Below are positions 43,362-51,830 of a stretch of DNA of 64,000 bases, in pieces. Source of the DNA: Mycobacterium sp. JS623 (GTDB taxonomy: Bacteria; Actinomycetota; Actinomycetes; Mycobacteriales; Mycobacteriaceae); the NCBI RefSeq assembly GCF_000328565.1, contig NC_019966.1, forward strand, positions 5,332,001 to 5,396,000, read 5' to 3'. The position numbers and the translations under genes are program-made. Every line of letters starts with the position of its first letter. Within the stretch, counting starts at the first letter, position 1. The notes below the pieces were generated by a model. That model was not told where the DNA came from and did no database searches. It worked only from the letters and a program-made list of their open reading frames with translations.

Positions 43362-45049
43362 CTATCGACCAGATCCTCGTAGCGGTATTCCGTCTCGATC
43401 GGGTGGCTTGTTTCCTCGCGACGGCGTAGCTCGACCCGGCGGATCTTACCCGAGATCGTCTTGGGCAGGTCGTAGAACTCGACGCGGCGGACCTTCAAAT
43501 ACGGTGCCAAGTGATCGCGTGCGTATTCCATGATCTGCCTTGCTGTTTCGGCAGTCGGCTGCCAGCCTTCGGCCAGCGAGACGTACGCCTTCGGCACGCA
43601 GAGCCGGGTCTCGTCGGGCTGCGGCACGACGGCCGCTTCCACCACCGCGGGATGCTCGATCAACACACTCTCCAATTCGAAGGGCGACACTTTGTAGTCC
43701 GACGATTTGAAGACGTCATCGGTTCGACCGATGTATGTGATGTAGCCCTCAGCGTCGCGTTGTGCGACGTCACCGGTGTGGTAGTAGCCGCCAGCCATCA
43801 CGGTGGCGTTGCGCTGCGTATCGCCGAGGTAACCCGTCATCAGGTTGACCGGATTACGTTGCAGATCAAGGCAAATCTCCCCCTCGTCGGCCAGTTCACC
43901 GGTGACCGGATCGATCAAAACGACCGGCACACCCGGCATCGGCCTGCCCATCGAGCCCGGCTTGACGGGTTGTCCTGGTGTATTGCCGACCTGCAGCGTC
44001 GTCTCCGTCTGACCGAACCCGTCGCGAATCGTCAACCCCCACGCCTGTTCGACCCGGGCGATGACGTCGGGGTTGAGCGGCTCGCCTGCCCCGAGAATCT
44101 CGCGCAGACCTTCGGGTTTCGCACCAAGGTCGGATTGAATCAGCATGCGCCACACCGTCGGTGGCGCGCAGAACGTGTTGACGCCCGCACGCCGCAGCTG
44201 GTTTAGCAGCGCGGCGGCGTCGAACCGGCTGTAGTTGTAGACGAAGATGGTCGCCTCGGCGATCCACGGGGCGAAGAAGCAACTCCACGCGTGCTTGGCC
44301 CATCCCGGTGAGCTGATCGCCAGGTGCACGTCGCCGGGTCGCACGCCGATCCACGCCATCGTCGACAAATGCCCGACCGGGTAGCTGATCTGCGAGTGTT
44401 CCACCAGCTTCGGCTTACTGGTTGTCCCTGAGGTGAAGTAGATGAGCATCGAATCGTCGACGGTTGTTCCAGCCGCGAACGGCGCAGCCGACTCGACGTC
44501 ATAAGCATCGGCGTAACGCTGCCAACCCTCGACTGCCTCCCCGACCACGATGCGGGTGTACTCACCGGCGACGTCGTCGAACTTGGTGGTGTCCACGTCG
44601 TTGGCGATGACGAACCGGGCGCCGCCGCGGGTGATGCGATCGGCCAGATCGGCCGGCCCCAGGGCCCCGGTCGTCGGCATGATCACTGCACCGAGCTTGG
44701 CCACAGCGAGCATCGCTTCCCAGAGCTCCACCTGGTTGCCGAGCATCAGGATGACGCGGTCGCCCTTGCCGACGCCCAGCCCCCGCAGCCAGATCGCGAC
44801 GCGGTCCGAGCGGTCCGCCATCTCACCGAAGGTGACCTTCTGCTCGTCGCCGCCCTCCTCGACGATCCACAGCGCGAGCCGGTCAGCGGACGAGGGGGCG
44901 CGGGCGATCACGTCGAACCAATCGGTGGCCCAGTTGAAAGTGCCGGTGAGCTGAGGCCATGCGAACGCCTCGACGGCCTTGTCATAGTCGCCGATCAGGT
45001 CGACTAGCTGATCGCGCGCGGCGCGATACAAATCGGTGTTGGTCGTCAT
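43358..45049 (-). CDS. AMP-forming acyl-CoA synthetase, benzoate/acetyl-CoA ligase-like
   Basis: ANL ligase of 563 aa with P-loop [15 protein letters not shown] near 208-222, DGFGQTET near 346-353, [17 protein letters not shown] near 420-436 and [19 protein letters not shown] given as [14 protein letters not shown]. The catalytic Lys is in [12 protein letters not shown] near the C-terminus. The motif [12 protein letters not shown] resembles the acyl-CoA synthetases for medium-chain or aromatic acids. It is first in the leftward ligase operon. The LuxR-type regulator is divergent, with starts only 58 bp apart, so it may control this operon. Confidence 0.92.
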   Translation of the reverse strand: MTTNTDLYRAARDQLVDLIGDYDKAVEAFAWPQLTGTFNWATDWFDVIARAPSSADRLALWIVEEGGDEQKVTFGEMADRSDRVAIWLRGLGVGKGDRVILMLGNQVELWEAMLAVAKLGAVIMPTTGALGPADLADRITRGGARFVIANDVDTTKFDDVAGEYTRIVVGEAVEGWQRYADAYDVESAAPFAAGTTVDDSMLIYFTSGTTSKPKLVEHSQISYPVGHLSTMAWIGVRPGDVHLAISSPGWAKHAWSCFFAPWIAEATIFVYNYSRFDAAALLNQLRRAGVNTFCAPPTVWRMLIQSDLGAKPEGLREILGAGEPLNPDVIARVEQAWGLTIRDGFGQTETTLQVGNTPGQPVKPGSMGRPMPGVPVVLIDPVTGELADEGEICLDLQRNPVNLMTGYLGDTQRNATVMAGGYYHTGDVAQRDAEGYITYIGRTDDVFKSSDYKVSPFELESVLIEHPAVVEAAVVPQPDETRLCVPKAYVSLAEGWQPTAETARQIMEYARDHLAPYLKVRRVEFYDLPKTISGKIRRVELRRREETSHPIETEYRYEDLVDR

Positions 45050-45107
45050 GGCGGATAGGATCTACGTCACAGTTGGCCCAACGCTACCCCCGAAAGAGGG
45101 TGCTCAG

Positions 45108-45944
45108 ATGCATTCCGGCTCGTCGCTGCTCCGTCCGCGGGACGCGGACGCGTTGCGTGCCGAGCTGAGGCGCGTCGCCGAGCAAACGGGTATGCCACTG
45201 ACGTTCGGCGGCGAGGTGCACGACGACACCCTGCTGCTGACAGAGTTTGTCGGCGCCCGGACCGCAGGCATGCGCGGATTGGCCGTGCTGCCAAGCGCGG
45301 GCCTCGGCGGGGCGACCGTCGTGTCCCGGCGGCCGTTGTCCGTCCCTGACTACCGCAGGGCCTCGTCGATCACCCACCACTACGACGGCCCCGTGCTGCA
45401 GGAGGGCATCAGGTCGATCCTCGCCGTTCCCGTGGTGGTCGACGGAAGCGCGCGCGCCGTGCTGTACGGCGCATACCGCGCCGCGGCGCCGATCGGGGAT
45501 CGCACCGCGGACCTGATGATCGCGTCGGCGCGACGGCTGAGCCGCGAACTGAGCATCCGCGATGAGGTCGACCGCCGACTGCGGTTGCGTGACGCGCACC
45601 AGGCCGCCGGCGCGGCCACCGAGGAAATCCGCGAAGTCCACGCACAGCTGCGCCGCCTGGCCGCGGATCCGTCGGCGCCGCCGGCGTTACGGGCGCAGTT
45701 GCGGCTGCTCGCCGAACGGCTGGCCCGAGGCAGATCGGGTGGACCCGCTACGCCACTGTCGGCCCGTGAGCTCGACGTGCTGGCTCAAGTCGCACTGGGA
45801 TGCACGAACGCCGAAGCGGCTAAACGTCTGTCGCTGAAGCCGGAGACCGTGAAGAGCTATCTGCGCAGTGCGGCAGCCAAACTCGGTGCCCACACCCGTC
45901 ACGAGGCGGTAGCCAAGGCACGCCGGGCGCGGCTGCTGCCCTAA
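45108..45944 (+). CDS. GAF/LuxR-type transcriptional regulator
   Basis: Protein of 278 aa from ATG 45108, which has an AAAGAGGG ribosome site at 45093-45100. Longer starts at 45036 or 45048 would overlap the divergent ligase gene. The N-terminal half (about 25-150) resembles a GAF sensor fold, with LAVLPSAGLGG and ILAVPVVVDG. The C-terminal LuxR helix-turn-helix starts TPLSARELDVLAQVALG and continues NAEAAKRLSLKPETVKSYL. This is typical of mycobacterial regulators next to catabolic ligase genes. It probably regulates the divergent acyl-CoA synthetase operon. Confidence 0.87.
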   Translation: MHSGSSLLRPRDADALRAELRRVAEQTGMPLTFGGEVHDDTLLLTEFVGARTAGMRGLAVLPSAGLGGATVVSRRPLSVPDYRRASSITHHYDGPVLQEGIRSILAVPVVVDGSARAVLYGAYRAAAPIGDRTADLMIASARRLSRELSIRDEVDRRLRLRDAHQAAGAATEEIREVHAQLRRLAADPSAPPALRAQLRLLAERLARGRSGGPATPLSARELDVLAQVALGCTNAEAAKRLSLKPETVKSYLRSAAAKLGAHTRHEAVAKARRARLLP

Positions 45945-46064
45945 CCGCAGCCCCCGTAGTGGCGACTCATACCTTATCGCGCTCTTGCCAGGAAATATAT
46001 GGCAGCAGAGACAGGTTATCTATACCGCAACTACAGATCCAGGTTTCATTGGGAGGTGATCAAC

Positions 46065-46481
46065 ATGCTGAAGTTCGACCCGTTCTTCCGTGATTTTGAT
46101 CGGCTGACCCAACAGCTGTGGGGCGGCGAAGTCGGCCGACGAGCCATGGCGCCGATGGACGCGTGGCGCGACGGTGACAAGGTCCTCGTCGAGCTGGATC
46201 TGCCGGGGGTCACTCCCGATTCGATCGATATCACGGCGGACCATGACGTGCTGACCGTCACGGCCGAACGACCAGAACCCACTGAGGGCGACTGGCTACT
46301 GGCCGAACGTCCGCATGGCGAGTTCACCCGGCATCTGACGCTGGGCAACAAGGTGGACGTCGACGGAATCAGCGCTGAGTTCACCGATGGCGTGCTGCGG
46401 CTCACGATCCCCGTCGCGGAGGCGGCCAAGCCCCGCAAGATCGCCGTCGGGCCGGGCACACAGCAGGCCATCAGCGCCTGA
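46065..46481 (+). CDS. Hsp20 small heat-shock protein
   Basis: An alpha-crystallin-domain chaperone of 138 aa. The N-terminal MLKFDPFFRDFDRL precedes the core beta-sandwich, with MDAWRDGDKVLVELDLPGV, given here as DKVLVELDLPGV, and the conserved A-x-x-x-G-V-L motif in EFTDGVLRLTIPV near 108-120. A strong GGGAGGTGAT ribosome site precedes ATG at 46065. A longer frame from 45999 is not needed. It is monocistronic, followed by a strong hairpin. Expression is probably stress-induced; no HAIR-type HspR box was found. Confidence 0.93.
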   Translation: MLKFDPFFRDFDRLTQQLWGGEVGRRAMAPMDAWRDGDKVLVELDLPGVTPDSIDITADHDVLTVTAERPEPTEGDWLLAERPHGEFTRHLTLGNKVDVDGISAEFTDGVLRLTIPVAEAAKPRKIAVGPGTQQAISA

Positions 46482-46496
46482 CCCGGTGAGGGGTTC

Positions 46497-46553
46497 GGGT
46501 CAGGCCTTCCCCGGGGCCGCCCAGGTTGTCCGAGGGCGGCCCCGATCCTGACC
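46497..46553 (+). terminator. Strong hairpin after hsp20
   Basis: GGGGCCGCCC (46513-46522) pairs with GGGCGGCCCC (46534-46543) across an 11-nt loop, with an outer GGTCAGG/CCTGACC pair. No U-tract follows, as is common for mycobacterial terminator-like hairpins. It separates hsp20 from the next gene. Confidence 0.7.
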
Positions 46554-46721
46554 ACCGGGGAGTAGAAGATGGTGCATAGGAATCAGGCATCGTCGAAGCC
46601 CGCGTCGAAGTGCCGACCGAATACTGGACATCGCGGAGAGAGTGTTGATCGCCCTGCGCCGCTACAGCACAACGTCGAGTCCGCTACTGGATCGCAGCAA
46701 CGGTTATCAAATGGAGGCGCT

Positions 46722-47390
46722 TTGACCGCCGCCACACCATCGCCGCGGGATCGCCTGATGGAAGTGGTCGCCGCGCATGGCGCATTGACCACAGCCGTCA
46801 CACAGACCGCCCGGCGGATGGCCGCAGGCGGTTACGGTCAATACGCCGCACATCTGGACAACCACCGCGCCGAGCTGAACGTCGCCATCGGCGAATTAGC
46901 GCTGTGGGTAGAGAGTTTCGGCATCTGGGCAGAGGTCGATCTCGCACACCACATGCAGCCCCCGGTGCTTGGCGCGGCACCGGACGGGCCACGGCACGAC
47001 GCGCTCGATGCCGCGCTGTTGACGGCGCGCGAAACTCTGAAGGCAGAGCGTGCGAACCTGCTCGGTAAGTTGGCCGAAGCGCGCACGGCCCTACACGCCG
47101 TCGGCTTACCCGCTGACGAACTGACCGCCTACCGTCGCCTGGTTCGACTGTGGGCGGGTGAAGCTATCGACGTGGTGGCCGCGGTGCATCGACTGACGTT
47201 GGCCGACCGCTACATTCGCCGTTTGGCGCATTTGACCGGCCGCCGTGACGATGCGCTTCACCAAAAGGCGGCGAGCCTGCTCGACGAATGGATGCACCAC
47301 CTCGAAGAAGTCGACCGCGAAGGAGAACTGGCACTGGCCGAATCTTGCGGGTACGGCAGCCTTGTCGACTGGTACCGCGCAAGGATGTAA
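46722..47390 (+). CDS. Helical protein of unknown function, 222 aa
   Basis: I do not recognise this protein. It is almost all helix, rich in Ala, Leu and Arg, with many His (LAHHMQ, EWMHHLEE). The preferred start is a TTG at 46722 with a GGAGG ribosome site; a frame from ATG 46569 exists, but its first 51 codons have poor GC at third positions. It ends 3 nt before the epoxide hydrolase ATG, so it is probably co-transcribed. No signal peptide or membrane helix is visible. Confidence 0.6.
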   Translation: MTAATPSPRDRLMEVVAAHGALTTAVTQTARRMAAGGYGQYAAHLDNHRAELNVAIGELALWVESFGIWAEVDLAHHMQPPVLGAAPDGPRHDALDAALLTARETLKAERANLLGKLAEARTALHAVGLPADELTAYRRLVRLWAGEAIDVVAAVHRLTLADRYIRRLAHLTGRRDDALHQKAASLLDEWMHHLEEVDREGELALAESCGYGSLVDWYRARM

Positions 47391-47393
47391 TCC

Positions 47394-48503
47394 ATGGCCC
47401 AAGTCAATCCATTTCGCATTGCGGTTCCCGACGCCGATCTCGCTGACCTGAAAGAGAGGCTGGCCCGCACGCGATGGCCGGAGGCCGAGTGCGTCGATGA
47501 CTGGACGCAGGGCATCCCGCTGAGCTACACCCGTGAACTCGCCGACTACTGGGCTAACGAATACGACTGGCGCGCAAGCGAAGCCGCGCTGAACCGCTTC
47601 GACCAATTCACCACAGAGATCGACGGCCTCGACATCCATTTCATCCACCAGCGGTCGGCTGCCGATGGCGCGTTTCCGCTGCTGATCACTCACGGCTGGC
47701 CCGGGTCGATCGTCGAGTTCCACAAGGTGATCGAGCCGCTGACCGCGGCGGGGTTCGATGTCGTATGTCCGTCGCTGCCGGGCTACGGCTTTTCCGGGAA
47801 GCCGCTGGGCACGGGCTGGGGCGTCGAAAAGATCGCGCAGGCGTGGGAGACGTTGATGGGCCGCCTTGGCTACGAGCGCTACGGCGCGCAGGGCGGTGAT
47901 TGGGGAGCCGCCGTCACCACGCAGATCGGCCGCAACGCCGGTCGTTGCGTGGGGATCCATCTCAATATGCCGATGGGCCGACCGCCCGGCGTCCTGCAGA
48001 ACCCGACCGACGAGGAGAAGGAGGCGCTGGAGCGCGTCGGCGATCACCGTAAGTGGGGCACCGGCTACTCCAAACAGCAGTCGACCCGGCCGCAGACCCT
48101 CGGCTACGGGTTAACGGACTCGCCCGTCGGCCAGCTGGCGTGGATCGTCGAGAAGTTCTGGGCGTGGACGGACTGCGACGGCCATCCCGAGAACGTGTTG
48201 ACGAAAGACGAGTTGCTCGACAACGTGATGCTGTACTGGCTGACCGCATCGGCGGCGTCGTCGGCGCGGCTGTACTGGGAAAGCTTCCGGATTTTCGGCG
48301 GGGGTGAACGCCAACGTGTCGAGCTGCCCACGGGTGTCGCCTCGTTTCCCAAGGAGATTCTTCGCGCGCCGCGCAGTTGGTGCGAGGCGGGCTACAACAT
48401 CACCCATTGGACGAACATGCCGCGCGGCGGTCACTTCGCCGCATTCGAGCAGCCTGAGCTGTTCGTGGACGACGTGCGGAAGTTCTTCGATACGGTGCGC
48501 TAG
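47394..48503 (+). CDS. Epoxide hydrolase, alpha/beta hydrolase with EHN domain
   Basis: A 369-aa epoxide hydrolase with the N-terminal EHN domain (FRIAVPDADLADLKERLARTRWP at 6-28, quoted as FRIAVPDADLADLKERL). The oxyanion motif HGWPGS is near 99-104. The nucleophile Asp is in GGDWGAAV near 163-170, and a Tyr and His near the end (HFAAFEQPE) complete the site. Members open epoxides to diols. The gene is followed without a gap by an FAD oxidoreductase. Substrate unknown. Confidence 0.93.
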   Translation: MAQVNPFRIAVPDADLADLKERLARTRWPEAECVDDWTQGIPLSYTRELADYWANEYDWRASEAALNRFDQFTTEIDGLDIHFIHQRSAADGAFPLLITHGWPGSIVEFHKVIEPLTAAGFDVVCPSLPGYGFSGKPLGTGWGVEKIAQAWETLMGRLGYERYGAQGGDWGAAVTTQIGRNAGRCVGIHLNMPMGRPPGVLQNPTDEEKEALERVGDHRKWGTGYSKQQSTRPQTLGYGLTDSPVGQLAWIVEKFWAWTDCDGHPENVLTKDELLDNVMLYWLTASAASSARLYWESFRIFGGGERQRVELPTGVASFPKEILRAPRSWCEAGYNITHWTNMPRGGHFAAFEQPELFVDDVRKFFDTVR

Positions 48504-49877
48504 ATGGGGAGGACGATCGAGGCCGACTACCTTGTGGTCGGCGCGGGCGCGATGGGGCTGGCGTTCACCGACACCCTCGTCAGCGAGTCTGACGCGACGG
48601 TCGTCGTCGTCGACCGCAACGACCAGCCCGGCGGGCACTGGACGTGCGCCTATCCGTTCGTGCGGCTGCATCAGCCGTCGGCGTATTACGGCGTCAACTC
48701 GCGGGACCTAGGCAGCGACACCATCGACGAAGATGGGTTCAACGCCGGCTACTACGAGCTGGCAAGCGGCGCCGAGGTATGCGCTTATTTCGATGCGGTG
48801 ATGCGGCAGGGATTGTTACCGACCGGCCGGGTGACCTATCTGCCGATGAGCGAATATCTCGGCGACGGCCGAGTCCGCACGCTCGGCGGCGAGGACATCT
48901 CCGTTGCTCCCCGACGCGTCGTGACCAGCCACGTCGAGATCGTGGTGCCCTCGATGCGCGCGCCGTCGTATGCCGTCGATGCGGACTGCGTGCCGCCCAA
49001 CCAGCTGCCGCGAATCCGCGAGGCGCGCGACCGCTATGTGATTGTCGGCGCGGGCAAGACGGCGATGGACGCGTGTCTGTGGCTGCTACGCCACGGTGTC
49101 GCCGCGGAGCGGTTGACGTGGATCAAGCCACGCGACTCGTGGATCTTGGATCGTGCGACGGTTCAGCCTGGCTCGCAGTTCGCCAAGCGCGTGCTGCGCG
49201 ACTTCTCGAGCCAGCTCGCCGCGGTGGTCGAGGCGGAATCGCTTGCCGATTTGTTCGTCCGGTTGGAGGCCAAGGGTTGCTTGACGCGTATCGACCAATC
49301 CGTCGACCCGACGATGTACCGCTGCGCCATCTTGTCGCAGGCTGAACTCACGGAGCTGCGTCGCATCGAGGACGTCGTTCGGATGGGCCATGTGCAGGCG
49401 ATAGAGCCGGGTCGCATCATGCTCGACGGCGGCGTCCGCGAGATCGACGAGTCGGCGCTTTACATCGACTGCACCGCAGACGGTTTCGCTCATCGGGAGC
49501 CCACACCGGTGTTCAGCGACGGTCACATATCGCTACAAGCGGTGCGCACCTGCCAGCCCGCGTTCAGCGCGGCCGTCATCGGCCACGTCGAAGCGACCTA
49601 TTCCGACGACGAGACCAGGAACGCCTTCTGCGGCCCGGTGCCGTATCCGCGTGAACCGATTGACTGGCTGCGAATGATGCTGGCCTTCAACAAGAACCAG
49701 CTTCAGTGGTTCACCGACCCTGAGATGATGGCGTGGGTCGACGCGTCGCGGCTCAATGTGTTGCACCATGTTTCGGCGGGGGTCAGTGAGCGGGCCCGCG
49801 AGAAGATCATCTCCGTGTTGACCTCGCAGATGCCCGCGATCAACGACAAGCTGGAAACGCTGTTGGCTCAGGCGTGA
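48504..49877 (+). CDS. FAD/NAD(P)-binding oxidoreductase
   Basis: A flavoprotein of 457 aa. The first FAD motif GAGAMG is at 13-18, preceded by YLVVG. A second Rossmann motif VIVGAGKTAMD is near 177-187, so it binds FAD and a pyridine nucleotide. The middle has RPVT-like RLHQPSAYYGVNS. It resembles flavin monooxygenase/thioredoxin reductase-like oxidoreductases, but lacks the FxGxxxHxxxW fingerprint. The ATG directly follows the epoxide hydrolase stop. It probably works with the hydrolase on one substrate. Confidence 0.82.
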   Translation: MGRTIEADYLVVGAGAMGLAFTDTLVSESDATVVVVDRNDQPGGHWTCAYPFVRLHQPSAYYGVNSRDLGSDTIDEDGFNAGYYELASGAEVCAYFDAVMRQGLLPTGRVTYLPMSEYLGDGRVRTLGGEDISVAPRRVVTSHVEIVVPSMRAPSYAVDADCVPPNQLPRIREARDRYVIVGAGKTAMDACLWLLRHGVAAERLTWIKPRDSWILDRATVQPGSQFAKRVLRDFSSQLAAVVEAESLADLFVRLEAKGCLTRIDQSVDPTMYRCAILSQAELTELRRIEDVVRMGHVQAIEPGRIMLDGGVREIDESALYIDCTADGFAHREPTPVFSDGHISLQAVRTCQPAFSAAVIGHVEATYSDDETRNAFCGPVPYPREPIDWLRMMLAFNKNQLQWFTDPEMMAWVDASRLNVLHHVSAGVSERAREKIISVLTSQMPAINDKLETLLAQA

Positions 49878-49943
49878 CTTCTGTTGATTCTCCGTTGATG
49901 GCGAGACGCTCTCGCACTTTTGCGTCATAGATGCAGAGTCAAT

Positions 49944-50005
49944 CGCCGAGACTGCGGTGAGATCGCGAAATCATGCGAACTTGCGATCTCTCCGCAGTTT
50001 CGCGG
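49944..50005. repeat. Long inverted repeat at convergent gene ends
   Basis: Two 23-nt arms (49944-49966 and 49983-50005) pair at 19 of 23 positions around a 16-nt loop; the core is CTGCGG and AGATCGC. It lies between the rightward oxidoreductase and leftward ABC gene ends. It may be a bidirectional terminator or a third class of palindromic repeat. Confidence 0.8.
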
Positions 50006-50006
50006 A

Positions 50007-51830
50007 CTAAGCCAGCGATTCCACCCACGCGCGATGCAGCGCGGCATACCGACCGCCCGTGCGGCCGATCAGCTCGTCGGGCGCGCCGTCTTCGACGATG
50101 CGGCCATGGTCGAGCACCAGTACCCGATCCGCGACCTGCACCGTCGACAACCGGTGCGCGATAACCAAAGCGGTGCGGTCGGACAGCACGGTTTCCAATG
50201 CCCGCTGCACCATGCGCTCACTCGGGATGTCCAGCGACGAGGTGGCTTCGTCGAGGATCAGCACCGCCGGGTCGGCGAGGAAAGCACGCGCGAACGCGAC
50301 CAGCTGCCGCTGCCCCGCAGACAACCGGCTGCCGCGCTTGGCGACGTCGGTGTCGTAGCCGTCAGGCAGCGCGTCGATGAATCGGTCCGCGCCGACGGCT
50401 GCGGCGGCCGCCGCCACTTCCGCGTCGGTGGCGTCGGGCCTGCCGAACCGAATGTTATCGGCGACCGTGCCGTCGAACATGAAGTTCTCCTGCGTGACCA
50501 TCACGACGTGGCGCCGCAGCTCGCTCTGCGAAATATCCCTCAGGTCAATGCCGTCCAGCGTCACGGCACCCGACGTCGGGTCGTAGAACCGAGCGATCAG
50601 CTTGGCGATCGTGGTCTTGCCCGCACCGGTGGTGCCCACCAACGCGACGGTTTGGCCCGCGGGCACCGAGAAACTGAGGTCGGGCAGCACCGGCCGGCCC
50701 TGCACGTAGGAGAACTGCACATCGTTGAAGGTCACGTCGCCGCGCACCCTGCCGAGCGGGACGGCATGCGCTGGATCCATGATGCCGGGCCGCTCGGCGA
50801 GCACACCGGCCAGCTTCTCCAGCGCCGACGATGCGGACTGAAACGTGTTGAAGAATTGCGAAATCTCTTGCATCGGTTCGAAGAACATCCGCAGATACAG
50901 CAGGAACGCCGCCAGCGTGCCGATGGTCATTTGGCCGTGCAGCACGCGGTATCCGCCGTAGAGCAACACCACACCGGTGGTCAGGTTGCCGACCAGTTTC
51001 ACGCCGGGCATGAAGATTGCGAGCAACCGGAAGGTTCGCTCGTTGTCCGCCTTGTAACGATCGGCGATGTCTTCGAAGATCTCCTGGTTGCGCGGCTCAC
51101 GCCGGTAGGCCTGCACCGCCTTGATGCCGGTCATCGTTTCGACGAACTGCACGATCACCAGCGCTGCGCTCTCGCGGACCCTGCGGTACGTCTTGGCGGA
51201 CTCGTTGCGGAACCACCACACCAACGCCACCAGAATCGGGAAGGCGGTCAGGCACATCAGGCCGAGCCGAACATCCAGTGTGACAAGGAGAATGGCCGTG
51301 CCGATCAACGTGAGCGCCGCGGTGATCAGGCTGTCGAAGCCCGTCTCCAGCATGTCCTGGATTGCCTCGACGTCATTGGTGGAGCGGCTGACCACGCGGC
51401 CAGACGTGTACCGCTCGTGGAAAGCGATGTCCAAGCGCTGGAAGTGCCGGTAGATCCGACGGCGCAATTCCAGCAGCACCTTCTGGCCGATCCGGCCGGA
51501 GCGCTGAAGGAAGAACATCCGGCTGGTCGCCTGAACCACCACCACCACACACAGCACGGCAACGACGACCATCAGCGTGTGCGCCGAGCCGCCGGAAAGG
51601 ATCGGCGGGATGCCGTGGTCGATACCGCGTTGCACGAGGATCGGAACCGAAAGGCGCGCAAGGTTTTCCACCACGACGACGAGCGCAAGCAACGCAACCG
51701 TCGTCTGGTACGGGCGCAGCAGCGACCCTAGCAGAGCACGGGCTTCGCGGCGGCGCGGCACGCTTTCGTCGATGGGCAGGTTGTCGTCTTGGTCCTCGTC
51801 GAGGCGGCCGCGCCATTCGGTGGTCGTCAT
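50007..51830 (-). CDS. ABC exporter subunit, intact nucleotide-binding site
   Basis: Half-transporter of 607 aa with an N-terminal six-helix ABC membrane domain and a C-terminal ATPase. The Walker A motif GTTGAGKTT is near 393-401, signature LSAGQRQ near 493-499 and Walker B VLILDEATSSLD near 512-523 with catalytic Glu present. Its ATG overlaps the preceding ABC gene stop (ATGA). With that gene it forms a heterodimeric multidrug-type exporter, similar to Rv1272c/Rv1273c (recalled). Lipid or drug export is possible. Confidence 0.93.
   Translation of the reverse strand: MTTTEWRGRLDEDQDDNLPIDESVPRRREARALLGSLLRPYQTTVALLALVVVVENLARLSVPILVQRGIDHGIPPILSGGSAHTLMVVVAVLCVVVVVQATSRMFFLQRSGRIGQKVLLELRRRIYRHFQRLDIAFHERYTSGRVVSRSTNDVEAIQDMLETGFDSLITAALTLIGTAILLVTLDVRLGLMCLTAFPILVALVWWFRNESAKTYRRVRESAALVIVQFVETMTGIKAVQAYRREPRNQEIFEDIADRYKADNERTFRLLAIFMPGVKLVGNLTTGVVLLYGGYRVLHGQMTIGTLAAFLLYLRMFFEPMQEISQFFNTFQSASSALEKLAGVLAERPGIMDPAHAVPLGRVRGDVTFNDVQFSYVQGRPVLPDLSFSVPAGQTVALVGTTGAGKTTIAKLIARFYDPTSGAVTLDGIDLRDISQSELRRHVVMVTQENFMFDGTVADNIRFGRPDATDAEVAAAAAAVGADRFIDALPDGYDTDVAKRGSRLSAGQRQLVAFARAFLADPAVLILDEATSSLDIPSERMVQRALETVLSDRTALVIAHRLSTVQVADRVLVLDHGRIVEDGAPDELIGRTGGRYAALHRAWVESLA

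Noticed and set aside
41730..43382. Plus-strand frame of 550 codons opposite the acyl-CoA synthetase
   Set aside because: It starts inside a palindromic repeat and has no domain signature; shadow of the ligase.
49920..51731. Plus-strand frame of 603 codons opposite the ABC exporter
   Set aside because: Composition is antisense-like (HRRVRR, QHRDDH) and the minus strand encodes complete ABC motifs.
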